41,852 bases of DNA, from contig JAFGGU010000057.1 of the NCBI GenBank assembly GCA_016930375.1, positions 1-41,852 of the forward strand. Reading direction: 5' to 3'. Made by a program: the position numbers and the translations under genes. The notes under the pieces are model-generated. The model made no database searches and was not told the origin of the DNA. It was given only the letters and a program-made list of their open reading frames with translations. Shown here piece after piece: positions 24,938 to 34,308 of this stretch; positions within the stretch are counted from its first letter, which is position 1, and the number at the start of each line of letters is the position of its first letter. Origin of the DNA: Bacteroidales bacterium (GTDB lineage: Bacteria; Bacteroidota; Bacteroidia; Bacteroidales; UBA10428).

Positions 24938-24977
24938 TGCAGTTGTGCAGTTGTGCAGTCGTGCAGTCTTGTAGTCT
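24938..24977. repeat. Octanucleotide tandem array (TGCAGTTG)5
   Basis: Five 8-base units in register: TGCAGTTG twice, then TGCAGTCG, TGCAGTCT and TGTAGTCT. Begins four bases after the DUF3267 stop codon. Confidence 0.85.
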
Positions 24978-24985
24978 TTGGATTT

Positions 24986-25034
24986 CAACCTACAACCTAC
25001 AACCTACAACCTACAACCTACAACCTACAACCTA
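24986..25034. repeat. Heptanucleotide tandem array (CAACCTA)7
   Basis: Seven perfect copies of CAACCTA, eight bases after the preceding octamer array and directly before a third array of different unit length. Confidence 0.93.
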
Positions 25035-25041
25035 CAACAAT

Positions 25042-25068
25042 CACAACAACCACAACAACCACAACAAA
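25042..25068. repeat. Nonanucleotide tandem array (CACAACAAC)3
   Basis: Three 9-base units (the last ends in AAA) following the heptamer array after a 7-base transition. The rest of the gap to 25215 shows no gene. Confidence 0.8.
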
Positions 25069-25215
25069 TATCCTACCTAATAAGTAATTCTCCCCTTCCC
25101 CTTGTCATATCTTTGACAGAAACCTTGATTTTGGCATTGGAATTTCTTAACTTTCTAAAGAGTTCGGGAAAGATATTTGTGAACGATTGACCTTAACCAA
25201 CATAAAACGAAAGTC

Positions 25216-25701
25216 ATGAGAAACATTGCTTATTTCCTATGTTCAGCCCTCGTGCTGGCATTCTCAATTTCATCATGCAAATCAAAAACAGATACGGTGT
25301 CTGATGAAGAAGCCATTAAGGATGTCATTAATGCCGAAACCCAGGCCTGGATTGACAAAGACATTGACAAACAAAAGAACTATTTTATCCATGATGCCTA
25401 CCAGACCAGGGTAAACATCCAGGATTCAGTTTATTACATTACAACGGGATGGGACAAACGATCCACTGAGATTGACACTGTGACGAAATATGTCGATTGG
25501 ATAGGTGTGGATCAGTTTAAAATTCAGAAAGAATTTCTGGTGACGAAAATCATGGGCAATACGGCATGGACGATATTCAGGGAAACACAAACCATGACAT
25601 ATTATGGTTCTCCGGCCACGTCAGTCTCCCTGATATATCTTGTACTCGAAAAAATTAAAGGGGAGTGGAAGATTTCGTGTTTTGTGAAGAGTTTTATTTG
25701 A
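25216..25701 (+). CDS. NTF2-like (DUF4440/SnoaL-type) lipoprotein
   Basis: Lipoprotein of 161 residues with lipid cysteine C21 (FSISSCKSKTD). The mature part (about 32-160) has the cone-shaped NTF2-like layout: an opening helix EEAIKDVINAETQAWIDKD, YFIHDAY in place of the usual FxxD segment, and a closing strand EKIKGEWKISCFVKSFI. Ligand or activity is unknown. Its last 8 bases overlap the 3' end of the convergent LytTR regulator gene, so no terminator separates them. Confidence 0.82.
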   Translation: MRNIAYFLCSALVLAFSISSCKSKTDTVSDEEAIKDVINAETQAWIDKDIDKQKNYFIHDAYQTRVNIQDSVYYITTGWDKRSTEIDTVTKYVDWIGVDQFKIQKEFLVTKIMGNTAWTIFRETQTMTYYGSPATSVSLIYLVLEKIKGEWKISCFVKSFI

Positions 25702-26410
25702 GATCAGGTTTTTCAAATATTCTCTTCCTGAATTCTTCCCGGTAATTTTCTCCGACAGGTATCCATTTATCCCCGATCATTACCCGGTTGCGTGATATGG
25801 TTGTAATACGGTCGGTTGCCACAATATAGGATTTGTGGATACGCATGAATTTTGCTGCTGGCAGGCTTACCACCAAACCTTTCATGGTTAATAGTGACAA
25901 TATGGGCTTCTTGCCATCGGTATGGATCTTTACATAATCTTTCAGCCCTTCAATGAACAGGATGCTGTCGATCATGACTTTTACGGTCTGGTAACCCGAT
26001 TTGACGAGCAGGTACTTCTGAGCAGGTGGTTCTGCATTGTCAGTCGCTTTATTCCTTAACCTGTATAATTCATAAGCCTTGTTGACTGCTTTCAGGAATC
26101 TGTCGAACGGAACCGGTTTCATAAGGTAATCGGTGGCATTCACGTTGAATCCCTGTAGCGCATATTCCGAATAGGCTGTAACCAGAATGAATTGCGGGGG
26201 ATTGTACAGGCTCTTAATGAAATCAAGACCGGAAAGTCTGGGCATGTGAATGTCCAGAAAAATCAAATCAACAGCGGTATTTCGCATTACCTCGATGGCT
26301 TCAGTCGCACTGCTGCACTTTCCGATTATCTCAAGAAAGTGCACCCTTCCTGCGAATTCCTCTATTACTTGCTGGGCAAGAGGTTCATCATCAACTATCA
26401 GACACCTCAT
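25694..26410 (-). CDS. LytTR-family response regulator
   Basis: Two-component regulator of 238 residues. The receiver domain (1-120) has acidic D7 and D8, phospho-acceptor D53 in FLDIHMP, T78 in TAYSEYA and K98 in DYLMKPV. The LytTR DNA-binding domain (about 133-232) includes VKSGYQTVKVMIDSILFIEG, YVKIHTDGK, FMRIHKSYIV and IPVGENYREEF. It would bind DNA on phosphorylation by the histidine kinase encoded immediately upstream, whose gene overlaps it by 20 bases. Targets are not identifiable from the sequence. Confidence 0.95.
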   Translation of the reverse strand: MRCLIVDDEPLAQQVIEEFAGRVHFLEIIGKCSSATEAIEVMRNTAVDLIFLDIHMPRLSGLDFIKSLYNPPQFILVTAYSEYALQGFNVNATDYLMKPVPFDRFLKAVNKAYELYRLRNKATDNAEPPAQKYLLVKSGYQTVKVMIDSILFIEGLKDYVKIHTDGKKPILSLLTMKGLVVSLPAAKFMRIHKSYIVATDRITTISRNRVMIGDKWIPVGENYREEFRKRIFEKPDLK

Positions 26411-27464
26411 TTTCCTTTAATCTCAGTATCAGGTTCACAACATAGTTCGATTTCACCGGCCCTGCTGAAAAAGTGAAATTATCGCCGTATAGTAATTTCA
26501 ACCGTTTCAGGGTATTGCTCATGCCAACACCCGATGATCCGTTATACAGGTTGACATCTTTATCAATCAGTGGATTTTCAACATGCAGTTTGAGTTCATT
26601 TCCGGTTAGGTTTATGGCTATTGAAATTTTTCCTCTCTTTTCGATATCTACACCATGCTTAAACGCATTCTCAACAAAAGGCAGTAACAGCAAAGGCTCA
26701 ATCACTGATTCACCTTCACCTATGTCGGTTTGAAACTTAACCTTGATATCCTCAGGCAGGCGTAACCGCTGCAGTTCAATGTAATTGGCTATGTATTCAA
26801 TCTCTTTGGACAGAGGCACAAGTTTGCGTTCCGTATCATAAATGATGTAACGCATGATCTCTGAAAGCTTTAAAACAGCTTCGGGGGTTCTGTCAGATTT
26901 AATAATGGCCAGAGAGTAAATACTGTTCAACGTGTTAAAGAAGAAATGGGGATTAATCTGGGATTTCAGCAATGACAACTCAGCTCCCAGTTTCTGGTTT
27001 TCCATTTCCTTTCTCTGTTTTTCATTATCATACCAGTTTTCAGTAACACGGATGCTGGTACCCAGCGCAAGGACTGCGAAGCAGAAGAGTGCTGAATTAT
27101 ATCCCCTGAACCGGGGGTATTTTTTGCGAGGGGGCTCATTTCCATTTCGGTTGTCATCTCCGCGTTTAGCTGCCTCAACCTTATGTACGTGCCTGATATA
27201 CATTTCATTGGCAGAATAAGTAAAGGCCAGCATAATGAAAATGAATAGAAAGTAAACGGCAAACTTCCTTTTGCTCAGATAATGTGGAATCAGCCAGAGA
27301 TAATTGACATAGAAAAACGCAATGACAATGATCCAGTACATGAAATCGCCGAAACTGGAAGGCAGCCTTAACTCTGTTTGCAGAACCAGGGGAGGCAATA
27401 AATACATTAAAATCCATCCGCCGATATGAAACAAAATCCGAACTATTTTTTGGTTAAATTTCAT
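26391..27464 (-). CDS. LytS/YehU-type sensor histidine kinase
   Basis: Membrane sensor kinase of 357 residues. The ATG at 27464 is preferred over one seven codons upstream. Four membrane helices lie at about 9-30, 40-60, 68-88 and 122-140, followed by a short coiled linker (ENWYDNEKQRKEMENQKLGA). The phospho-acceptor is H173 in SQINPHFFFNTLNS, the HisKA_7TM/His_kinase signature of LytS-like enzymes. The ATPase domain has PFVENAFKHGV and GVGMSNTLKRLKLLYG. No extra sensory domain is visible, so the signal is probably perceived in or at the membrane. A -7-like element and a 13-base palindrome lie just upstream. Confidence 0.95.
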   Translation of the reverse strand: MKFNQKIVRILFHIGGWILMYLLPPLVLQTELRLPSSFGDFMYWIIVIAFFYVNYLWLIPHYLSKRKFAVYFLFIFIMLAFTYSANEMYIRHVHKVEAAKRGDDNRNGNEPPRKKYPRFRGYNSALFCFAVLALGTSIRVTENWYDNEKQRKEMENQKLGAELSLLKSQINPHFFFNTLNSIYSLAIIKSDRTPEAVLKLSEIMRYIIYDTERKLVPLSKEIEYIANYIELQRLRLPEDIKVKFQTDIGEGESVIEPLLLLPFVENAFKHGVDIEKRGKISIAINLTGNELKLHVENPLIDKDVNLYNGSSGVGMSNTLKRLKLLYGDNFTFSAGPVKSNYVVNLILRLKENEVSDS

Positions 27465-27482
27465 GGTTACCCTGTTAGCGTG

Positions 27483-27513
27483 CAAATATAAGGCTTATGT
27501 TTAACAGTGTTAA
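27483..27513 (-). promoter_or_regulatory. Candidate -7 element and palindrome upstream of the kinase/regulator operon
   Basis: On the minus strand TATATTTG (27483-27490) matches the Bacteroidota -7 consensus, 18 bases before the start codon at 27464. The palindrome TTAACAGTGTTAA (27501-27513) lies next to it where a regulator could act. No correctly placed -33 TTG was found. Confidence 0.35.
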
Positions 27514-27651
27514 CAGGTTGTAGGTGATAATAGATATACGGAAGGAATTTGACGACAAAAAATGGGCGTTGCACCGTTTATAATGTTTGGTAACGGATTG
27601 CCAAATATCACAAAATTCATTTAATTTTCGGCAAAATTACTGATTGAGCCT

Positions 27652-28752
27652 ATGAGAAAGCTGAAAGTGGCAGTCGTATTTGGCGGACGTTCTGCGGAAC
27701 ACGAAGTCTCCCTGCAATCGGCACGGAATGTCATTGAATCCCTTGACAGGGACCGGTACGAACCCGTATTGATCGGTATTGATAAGGAAGGCCGGTGGTT
27801 CCTGAATGAAAGCTCAATCCAGTTGTTGAATGCCGGTGATCCAAAGATGATCAGGCTTACCGACGGCGGCCATGAAATCGCCCTTATGCCTAACGGATCC
27901 GGAAGCGGGCTGATCAACCTGGAAAGCAACACCCGCCTGGGTAAGATTGATGTCATTTTTCCTGTATTGCACGGACCCTTCGGTGAAGATGGCACGATCC
28001 AGGGTCTGGCCAAGCTCGCCAACCTTCCCTGTGTTGGTGCAGGCATTCTCGGAAGCGCGGTGGGAATGGATAAGGACGTGATGAAGCGGCTTCTTCATGA
28101 CGCAGGTATACCCATTGGCAAGTTTGTGACACTCACTGCGGTCACAAGGGAAAAATACCCTTATGATGAGCTGGTAGAGAGACTGAGTCCGGTTTTATTT
28201 GTGAAACCTGCCAACCTGGGATCATCGGTGGGAATTTCCAAGGTAAGAGACGAAAAAGAATACAACAAAGCTCTTGATCTGGCACTGAGTTATGACCTCA
28301 AGGTGGTTGTCGAGGAGGAAATCCGGGGAAGGGAAATAGAATGTGCTGTGCTGGGTAATGAAGATCCAAGGGCTTCTATACCGGGTGAGGTCATTCCGCA
28401 CACCGACTTTTATTCCTATGAAGCTAAATATATTGATGAGAATGGTGCAGGTCTTGAAATACCTGCTAAATTACCTGTGCACGTTGTTAAAATGGTGCAG
28501 GAGACAGCCATAAACACATTTAAAGCACTTGAATGCCTTGGCATGGCAAGGGTTGATGTCTTTCTTACTGAAGATGAAAGAATTATTGTGAATGAAATCA
28601 ATACGATTCCCGGGTTCACGAGGATCAGCATGTATCCCAAGCTTTGGGAGTTCAGTGGCATTTCACATCAAGAACTGGTTGACACCTTGATTCAGCTTGC
28701 CCTGGATGATTACTCCAAACGGAGCAGGCTGAAGGTATCCGTGGAGATTTAG
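27652..28752 (+). CDS. ddl: D-alanine--D-alanine ligase
   Basis: ATP-grasp ligase of 366 residues that makes the D-Ala-D-Ala dipeptide for peptidoglycan precursors. Motifs in order: VAVVFGGRSAEHEVSLQSA, FPVLHGPFGEDGTIQGL, GIPIGKF, FVKPANLGSSVGISKV (phosphate loop), EEEIRGREIECAVLGN, GLEIPAKLP, and MARVDVFLTEDERIIVNEIN with the metal ligands in NEINTIPGFT. Length and motifs match the longer DdlA type. The gene is convergent with the DUF5916 gene, and the two stop codons are one base apart. Confidence 0.95.
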   Translation: MRKLKVAVVFGGRSAEHEVSLQSARNVIESLDRDRYEPVLIGIDKEGRWFLNESSIQLLNAGDPKMIRLTDGGHEIALMPNGSGSGLINLESNTRLGKIDVIFPVLHGPFGEDGTIQGLAKLANLPCVGAGILGSAVGMDKDVMKRLLHDAGIPIGKFVTLTAVTREKYPYDELVERLSPVLFVKPANLGSSVGISKVRDEKEYNKALDLALSYDLKVVVEEEIRGREIECAVLGNEDPRASIPGEVIPHTDFYSYEAKYIDENGAGLEIPAKLPVHVVKMVQETAINTFKALECLGMARVDVFLTEDERIIVNEINTIPGFTRISMYPKLWEFSGISHQELVDTLIQLALDDYSKRSRLKVSVEI

Positions 28753-28753
28753 T

Positions 28754-31423
28754 TTACAGGGAAAACCAATAGTTGAACTTGATCAGGAAGACATTTTCAG
28801 CATGCTCCCTGAAAAGGCCTTTCAAATTGTAGCCCAATTGATCATTGCGGATGTCTTCAGAGGAAGTCCTGTTATGCGTCCATACCAGGTAGAGAACCGA
28901 TCCCGGCTTGTATTCCCAGCGCGCCACCAGATTTGATCGAAATTGCCTGAAATTGAAGTCAGGATCAGCGAAAGACAATTCCGGGCCGGTATGAATGCCG
29001 TCGTAGAGTTCATAGATCCCGTCTGTGGGATTGTATTGCAGCTCCCCGGCAGTAAGTGTATGAAAAACGTTGCCCGGTTTTTTTGTATCGGGATCAGCGA
29101 GGGTTTTAAATGCTGAATAATGACCTGTGGTAATGTAAGGACTTCCATAGTATTGTATCGTAAAATCGGGAGTAATGGCATAATTAATCCGGAGTGTAAT
29201 CTCATAAATTTTTCTGTTGAGCCTTCCCAGGAGATAGCGCCCTTGATTTTCAAGTTCATTATTATGGATATATTGGTAGTTGTCAGTAATCTTGTTATAA
29301 TTTATTTCGGGAGCCAGCTGCAATGAATTGGTAATCTTCCAGTTCAATTCGGCATGAAACTCGTGTCGGCTTGAGATCCTGTCATCGGAAAAATTGTTTT
29401 CATACCCCAATCCAAAAACAAGCTTTTTAGACTCGTCGGTACTTAAAAAATAATCCTGTCCTGTCTGGCCAAAGACATAGATACCTGGTCCGCCCCTTAA
29501 AAGACTTACGTCCAGTGTTTTCCCCGTTCGGTCGATCCTGGCATGAAAATTCCATTTGTTCGAAAACAGGAAACCGGCTTCAAGATCCCATTTTGACCGG
29601 AGAAACTCACCCCCGAAATTCCAGGCATTGCTTTGGGCCAATTGCACTTCATAGGTTCGGAATATGCCTTTCGGGATGTTTTCGATATATGCGATGGATT
29701 GACTTTCGAGCAAATAGTCGGTGACACTTTGAAAGCCCAGATCATTCAGCTCTAAACCAGGTGAGCTCCAATGAGTTCCAATACCATACCTCCATTTTCC
29801 CTTGGCTCCCTTGATGAATTCAAAGCTCCCACCAGTGCCTGAAAGTTGCTTTGAGGTTGTGTCCAGTTCCAGGTGCGGCGCATCCGGTCGCTGGAAGTAC
29901 CGCGAGGACTCTGTTTGCAGCAGGGTGATGGCTTCCGCGGAGCCGGATATTTTACTTGCAAGGGCTTTAAAATCAATATAAAAAGTCTTGTCTTTAAGAT
30001 AGTGCCTGAAATCAATACCTCCCGTAATTGCCGATTTGGCAAGATAAAAAAGGTGATCATCCTGAATATCTCTGTTGGCGGTTGAGATCATGGCACCAAT
30101 GATGGTGTTACTTTTGTTGATATCCTGCTGAATGCGGCCCACCAGGTAATTGGTAAGGGGTTCTGCAACCATTTCATAATTTCCCTCCGGTGAGCTGATT
30201 TTTGCCTGTTCACGGGAAGTAAGACTTTCAAGAATTCCTACTGAAAACCCCTTATCGGTTTTGCCTGTCAGTTTCAGAGCGCCCAGAATGGATGTGTTTT
30301 CCGGTTTATGAACATATTCACCTGGTTCGATGGCAGGATCGTATGCCGGTGTATGACCAATGCGCCGGCTGTAGAAAAGCTGATTATCATCAAAGCCAAT
30401 ATCAAAAAGATTGCCGCCTTCAATGAAAAAAGGCCGTTTTTCCTCAAAATAAGTTTCAAATGCCGTTAAATTCAGTTCAGAGGGATCAGCTTCCACCTGC
30501 CCAAAATCAGGATTGATGGTATAATCAACCGTAAAATTACTTCCAAGTCCAAATTTACCGTCAAGTCCAACGGAAATTCCGGGATCAAAACCGTCGGCAT
30601 AAGGATTGCCATCCATTTTTTCATAGGTTTTTATTTTGCCTACCGTATAGGGCATGAATTCCATACGACTCACATTGGGCAGGTCTTTTAGGCCGTGCAG
30701 TTCTCCGAAATGATACATATAACCGTAATTGTTACGGGGGATGAGGTTCCAGTGGTCCGATTCCCTGTTTCGGTTGATCCATCTCCAGATATGCAAGCCC
30801 CACACCTGTTCTTTCTGCCTGCTATAGCGCAACTGGCTCAAGGGGATCTGCATTTCAGCTATCCAGCCGGAATCCATTGTCCCGACCTTCCCATACCAAA
30901 CGGGGTTCCAGTTAACATCAAAATTATCATTGGTCATTAACAGATCCATTTTGGATCCTGCCGCAGTCAGGTCAAATTCAAAGCCTGTACGATGGTCAAA
31001 ATAACTGTCCAGGGAAATTCCTACATTATCACCTACACGCTCATCACGCCGTGCCATCTGGCGGTCAATCCTTTCAGGTTCATTATCATAGGCTTTGATG
31101 GCAACATAGATGTTTACATGGTCATAAAGAATTTTGAACTCGGTTCTTTGAGATGGAGCAGCGCCTTCTGTCGGCATCTGCTGCCTGAAATCACCTCCCC
31201 AGTATCCTTCGAGCCAGCAGGCATCATCAAGAACACCATCAATCCTGGGTTTGTCCGATGTTATCCGGACGGTGCCGTAAATCCTGGTCTCACCATTGAA
31301 AATGGTTTGGTCGTCAGGATTCTGAGGATAAGCATTTTGATTTACGGATAATGCAAGCAGACAATACAATACAATTTTGCAGATCGCATACTTCCGTGAG
31401 ACAAGCGCACCTGGATAATTCAT
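28754..31423 (-). CDS. DUF5916 outer-membrane protein with N-terminal CBM9-like domain (copy 1)
   Basis: Exported protein of 889 residues. After a signal peptide (about 1-35) comes a CBM9-like sugar-binding domain, about 50-230: RIDGVLDDACWLEG, LYDHVNIYVAIKAYDNEP and DSGWIAEMQIPLSQLRY. DUF5916 fills the rest: DYTINPDFGQVEADPSELNL, FEEKRPFFIEGGNLF, FYSRRIGHTPAYDPA, and a long beta-barrel ending FLIKFNYWFSL. The family is common in Bacteroidota and unassigned; binding or processing of glycans at the outer membrane is an inference from the CBM domain. It is a paralogue of the gene at 31575-34244, of equal length. Confidence 0.88.
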   Translation of the reverse strand: MNYPGALVSRKYAICKIVLYCLLALSVNQNAYPQNPDDQTIFNGETRIYGTVRITSDKPRIDGVLDDACWLEGYWGGDFRQQMPTEGAAPSQRTEFKILYDHVNIYVAIKAYDNEPERIDRQMARRDERVGDNVGISLDSYFDHRTGFEFDLTAAGSKMDLLMTNDNFDVNWNPVWYGKVGTMDSGWIAEMQIPLSQLRYSRQKEQVWGLHIWRWINRNRESDHWNLIPRNNYGYMYHFGELHGLKDLPNVSRMEFMPYTVGKIKTYEKMDGNPYADGFDPGISVGLDGKFGLGSNFTVDYTINPDFGQVEADPSELNLTAFETYFEEKRPFFIEGGNLFDIGFDDNQLFYSRRIGHTPAYDPAIEPGEYVHKPENTSILGALKLTGKTDKGFSVGILESLTSREQAKISSPEGNYEMVAEPLTNYLVGRIQQDINKSNTIIGAMISTANRDIQDDHLFYLAKSAITGGIDFRHYLKDKTFYIDFKALASKISGSAEAITLLQTESSRYFQRPDAPHLELDTTSKQLSGTGGSFEFIKGAKGKWRYGIGTHWSSPGLELNDLGFQSVTDYLLESQSIAYIENIPKGIFRTYEVQLAQSNAWNFGGEFLRSKWDLEAGFLFSNKWNFHARIDRTGKTLDVSLLRGGPGIYVFGQTGQDYFLSTDESKKLVFGLGYENNFSDDRISSRHEFHAELNWKITNSLQLAPEINYNKITDNYQYIHNNELENQGRYLLGRLNRKIYEITLRINYAITPDFTIQYYGSPYITTGHYSAFKTLADPDTKKPGNVFHTLTAGELQYNPTDGIYELYDGIHTGPELSFADPDFNFRQFRSNLVARWEYKPGSVLYLVWTHNRTSSEDIRNDQLGYNLKGLFREHAENVFLIKFNYWFSL

Positions 31424-31483
31424 AGATTGATTCTTTTAAACAGGACCAATGTACGGAATACGAAGTGTCAGGCAGGGCTATAC

Positions 31484-31491
31484 CAAATTTA
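31484..31491 (-). promoter_or_regulatory. Candidate -7 element of DUF5916 copy 1
   Basis: Minus-strand TAAATTTG, 60 bases before the start codon. The same 8-mer stands at a similar distance before copy 2. The -33 spacing is not ideal. Confidence 0.35.
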
Positions 31492-31574
31492 AACTAAAGT
31501 TCGGACAACCGGAACAACTTACTTAAAAAATAATGTTGAGGGAACGTTTCGGAGAGGTCCTGTAAAACTCACAA

Positions 31575-34244
31575 TTACAATGAAAACCAGTAACTGAACT
31601 TGATCAGGAATACATTTTCGGCATGTTCTCTGAAAAGGCCTTTGAAATTGTAGTCGAGCTGATCATTGGAGATATCTTCCGAGGAAGTGCGATCATGGGT
31701 CCATACGAGGTATACAACCGAACCCGGCCGGTATTCCCATCGGGCTACCAGATTAGACCGGAATTCTCTGAAATTAAAATCAGGATTTTCAAAAGATACT
31801 TCCGGATCAGGATTTACGCCATCGTAAAGGTCATAAGTCCGTGTAACGGCATCGTAATTCAGTTCACCGGCAGTGAATGCATGAAACACCTTACCGGGAT
31901 CCCTTGTATCATGGTCGGCAAGGGTTTTAAATGCCGAATACCGGCCCATGGTAATATAGGGACTGCCATAATACTGGATGGTAAAATCAGGAGTTATGGC
32001 ATAATTGAGCCTGAAAGTAAACTCATAGGTTTTCCTGTTAAGTTTTCCCAGCAGGTAACGTCCCTGGTCTTCGAGTTCCTCGTTATTAATGTATTGCAGG
32101 TTCGTTGTGCTTTTTCTGAATGACAACTCGGAGGCCAATTGCAGAAACGGGGTGATTTTCCAGTTAATCTCCGGATTGATCTCATGGCTCCGGGATATTT
32201 TATTATCGGAAAAGCTGTTTTCGTAGCCCAGTTCAAAAGATACCTTTCTGGATCGATCGGTTGAAATCCTGTAATCCTGGTCAGTCTCTCCGTGTATATA
32301 AACTCCCGGACCTCCCCGGAGCAGGTTAACATCCAGGGACTTTCCCTGTCGGCCAATTTCTGCGTCAAAAGACCATTTATTGGCAAACAGGGCTTCTGCT
32401 TCAAATTCAAAAGCGGAGAAAAGGTATTCCCCGCCAAAATTCCAGTAATTCACCTCAGCTACTGACAATTCATAAGTACGGAAGATGCCTTTGGGCTTAT
32501 TTTCCACATAACCCAGCATCTGGCCTTCCCAAAACTGATCTGCGATGGTCTGGTAACCCAGGTCATTCAATTCGAGTCCCTGTGAAGCCCAGTGTGCGCC
32601 AATCCCATAACGCCACTTGCCATTGGCTCCTTTCACGAATTCCAGCGCGCCGCCATGACCACTGAGTGAAGTGGCGGTGGTGTCAAGGTTCAGGTGAGGG
32701 GCATCCGGACGCTGGTAGTAACGGGAAGACTCCTGCTGCAATGCCGTGATGGCCTCAGGTTCGCCGGAAACCTGGCTGACCAGACCTTTGAAATCGATAT
32801 AGAATGTTTTATCTTTTAAATAGTGCCTGAAATCGATACCTCCGGTGAGTGCTGAACGGTTAATCCGGTTGAGATAGTCATGATTAATATCCCGATAGGT
32901 TGAAGTCAGCATTCCTCCGATAATGGTGTTACTCTTGTTGATATCCTGCTGTAACCGGCCAACGAAATAGTTTGTCAACGGTTCCGAGACCATTTTGTAA
33001 TCATCTCCCGGAGAGCTGATCTCAGCAAATTCCTTGGATGTGAGGCTTTCCATGATACCGACTGAAAGTCCCTTTTGCGTTTTGCCGCTCAGTTTTAAAG
33101 CACCCAGAATGGAAGTGTTATCAGGTTTTCTGACATATTCGCCTGTTCCGGTCTCAGGTTCAAAGGTTGGGGCATGTCCGATACGACGGCTGTAAAACAA
33201 CTGATTCTCATCAAATTCCATTTCAAAAATATTCCTGCCTTCCATGAAGAAGGGTCGTTTTTCATCATAATAGGTCTCAAAAGCGGTAAGATTCAGTTCT
33301 GAAGGGTCCGCTTCAACCTGGCCAAAGTCAGGATTGATGGTATAATCCACCGTAAAATTGCTTCCAATGCCTATTTTACCGTCGAGACCCATGGAAGCAG
33401 CCGGATCAGTCCCGTCAGCGAAGGGATTGCCCTCCTCCTTTTCATAAGTCCTGACCTTACCGAGGACATAGGGTAAAAATTCAATCCTTCTCACCTGGGG
33501 CAGATTTGACAGTCCGTGTAATTGTCCGAAATAATACAGCGGTCCGGCATTGTCACGGGGTATCAGATTCCATTGGTCCTCTTCATTATTGCGGTTAAGC
33601 CATCGCCAGGAATGCATTCCCCATACCTGGACTTCCTGGTTTCCATATCGCAACTGACTGAGTGGAATACGCATTTCTGCTGTCCAGCCTGAGTCCATCT
33701 GACCTACTTTACCATCCCAAACTGCGTTCCAATTGGTATCCCAGCCATCATTCAGCAGCATGAGATCTATTTTGCAGCCCGAAGCTGTCAGATTGAATTC
33801 AAAACCGGTGCGGTGATCGTAGTAACTGTCAAAATTAATACCCACAATGTCACCGTTAAGTTCATCCCGCTGGGTCATGAGCCGGTCAATCTTGTCGGGT
33901 TCGTTGTCATAAGCTTTTATGGCCACATAAATGTTTTCATGGTCATACAACACCTTAAGCTCGGTTTTTTGTGAAGGAGGTGCGCCTTCGGTGGGCATCT
34001 GCTGCCTGTAATTGCCGGTCCATTCCCCCTCCAGCCAACAGGCATCATCAAGCACACCGTCAATTCTCGGCCTTTCGGATTTAATCCGTACCGTGTTATA
34101 AATCCTGGTTTCGCCGGTGTATTTGGGCTGATCGTCAGGACTGGCGGGGAATGCTTCAGAGATTGCAGTGAAAGGAAGAAGCCATAATATGGAAGCCAAA
34201 AAAACTAGACCTTTCGGCTGAACGCGGGATTTTGAATGAAGCAT
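31575..34244 (-). CDS. DUF5916 outer-membrane protein with N-terminal CBM9-like domain (copy 2)
   Basis: Exported protein of 889 residues, a close paralogue of the neighbouring gene. The same blocks appear in the same order: RIDGVLDDACWLEG, LYDHENIYVAIKAYDNEP, DSGWTAEMRIPLSQLRY, DYTINPDFGQVEADPSELNL, YDEKRPFFMEGRNIF, FYSRRIGHAPTFEP, and a barrel ending FLIKFSYWFSL. The two align without gaps across both ends I checked, but their signal peptides share almost nothing. Substitutions cluster in barrel loops (for example PQVRRIEFLPY against PNVSRMEFMPY). A tandem duplication with divergence is likely. It has its own -7-like element, so independent expression is possible. Confidence 0.88.
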   Translation of the reverse strand: MLHSKSRVQPKGLVFLASILWLLPFTAISEAFPASPDDQPKYTGETRIYNTVRIKSERPRIDGVLDDACWLEGEWTGNYRQQMPTEGAPPSQKTELKVLYDHENIYVAIKAYDNEPDKIDRLMTQRDELNGDIVGINFDSYYDHRTGFEFNLTASGCKIDLMLLNDGWDTNWNAVWDGKVGQMDSGWTAEMRIPLSQLRYGNQEVQVWGMHSWRWLNRNNEEDQWNLIPRDNAGPLYYFGQLHGLSNLPQVRRIEFLPYVLGKVRTYEKEEGNPFADGTDPAASMGLDGKIGIGSNFTVDYTINPDFGQVEADPSELNLTAFETYYDEKRPFFMEGRNIFEMEFDENQLFYSRRIGHAPTFEPETGTGEYVRKPDNTSILGALKLSGKTQKGLSVGIMESLTSKEFAEISSPGDDYKMVSEPLTNYFVGRLQQDINKSNTIIGGMLTSTYRDINHDYLNRINRSALTGGIDFRHYLKDKTFYIDFKGLVSQVSGEPEAITALQQESSRYYQRPDAPHLNLDTTATSLSGHGGALEFVKGANGKWRYGIGAHWASQGLELNDLGYQTIADQFWEGQMLGYVENKPKGIFRTYELSVAEVNYWNFGGEYLFSAFEFEAEALFANKWSFDAEIGRQGKSLDVNLLRGGPGVYIHGETDQDYRISTDRSRKVSFELGYENSFSDNKISRSHEINPEINWKITPFLQLASELSFRKSTTNLQYINNEELEDQGRYLLGKLNRKTYEFTFRLNYAITPDFTIQYYGSPYITMGRYSAFKTLADHDTRDPGKVFHAFTAGELNYDAVTRTYDLYDGVNPDPEVSFENPDFNFREFRSNLVARWEYRPGSVVYLVWTHDRTSSEDISNDQLDYNFKGLFREHAENVFLIKFSYWFSL

Positions 34245-34300
34245 AATGCGATTGTTAATCCAGATTTAATAAGGGGGTTCAGCGGGAGAATCAAAAGCCT

Positions 34301-34308
34301 CAAATTTA
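34301..34308 (-). promoter_or_regulatory. Candidate -7 element of DUF5916 copy 2
   Basis: Minus-strand TAAATTTG, 56 bases before the start codon at 34244, identical to the element before copy 1. Confidence 0.35.

Noticed and set aside
24978..25190. Open frame of 70 codons through the CAACCTA array
   Set aside because: Its composition comes from the tandem repeats (Gln, Thr, Tyr, Pro runs); no homology-like features and no ribosome site.
25694..28752. Defence or phage-response island around the kinase, regulator and ddl
   Set aside because: All genes are standard signalling or cell-wall functions; no nuclease, toxin, transposase or integrase was found.
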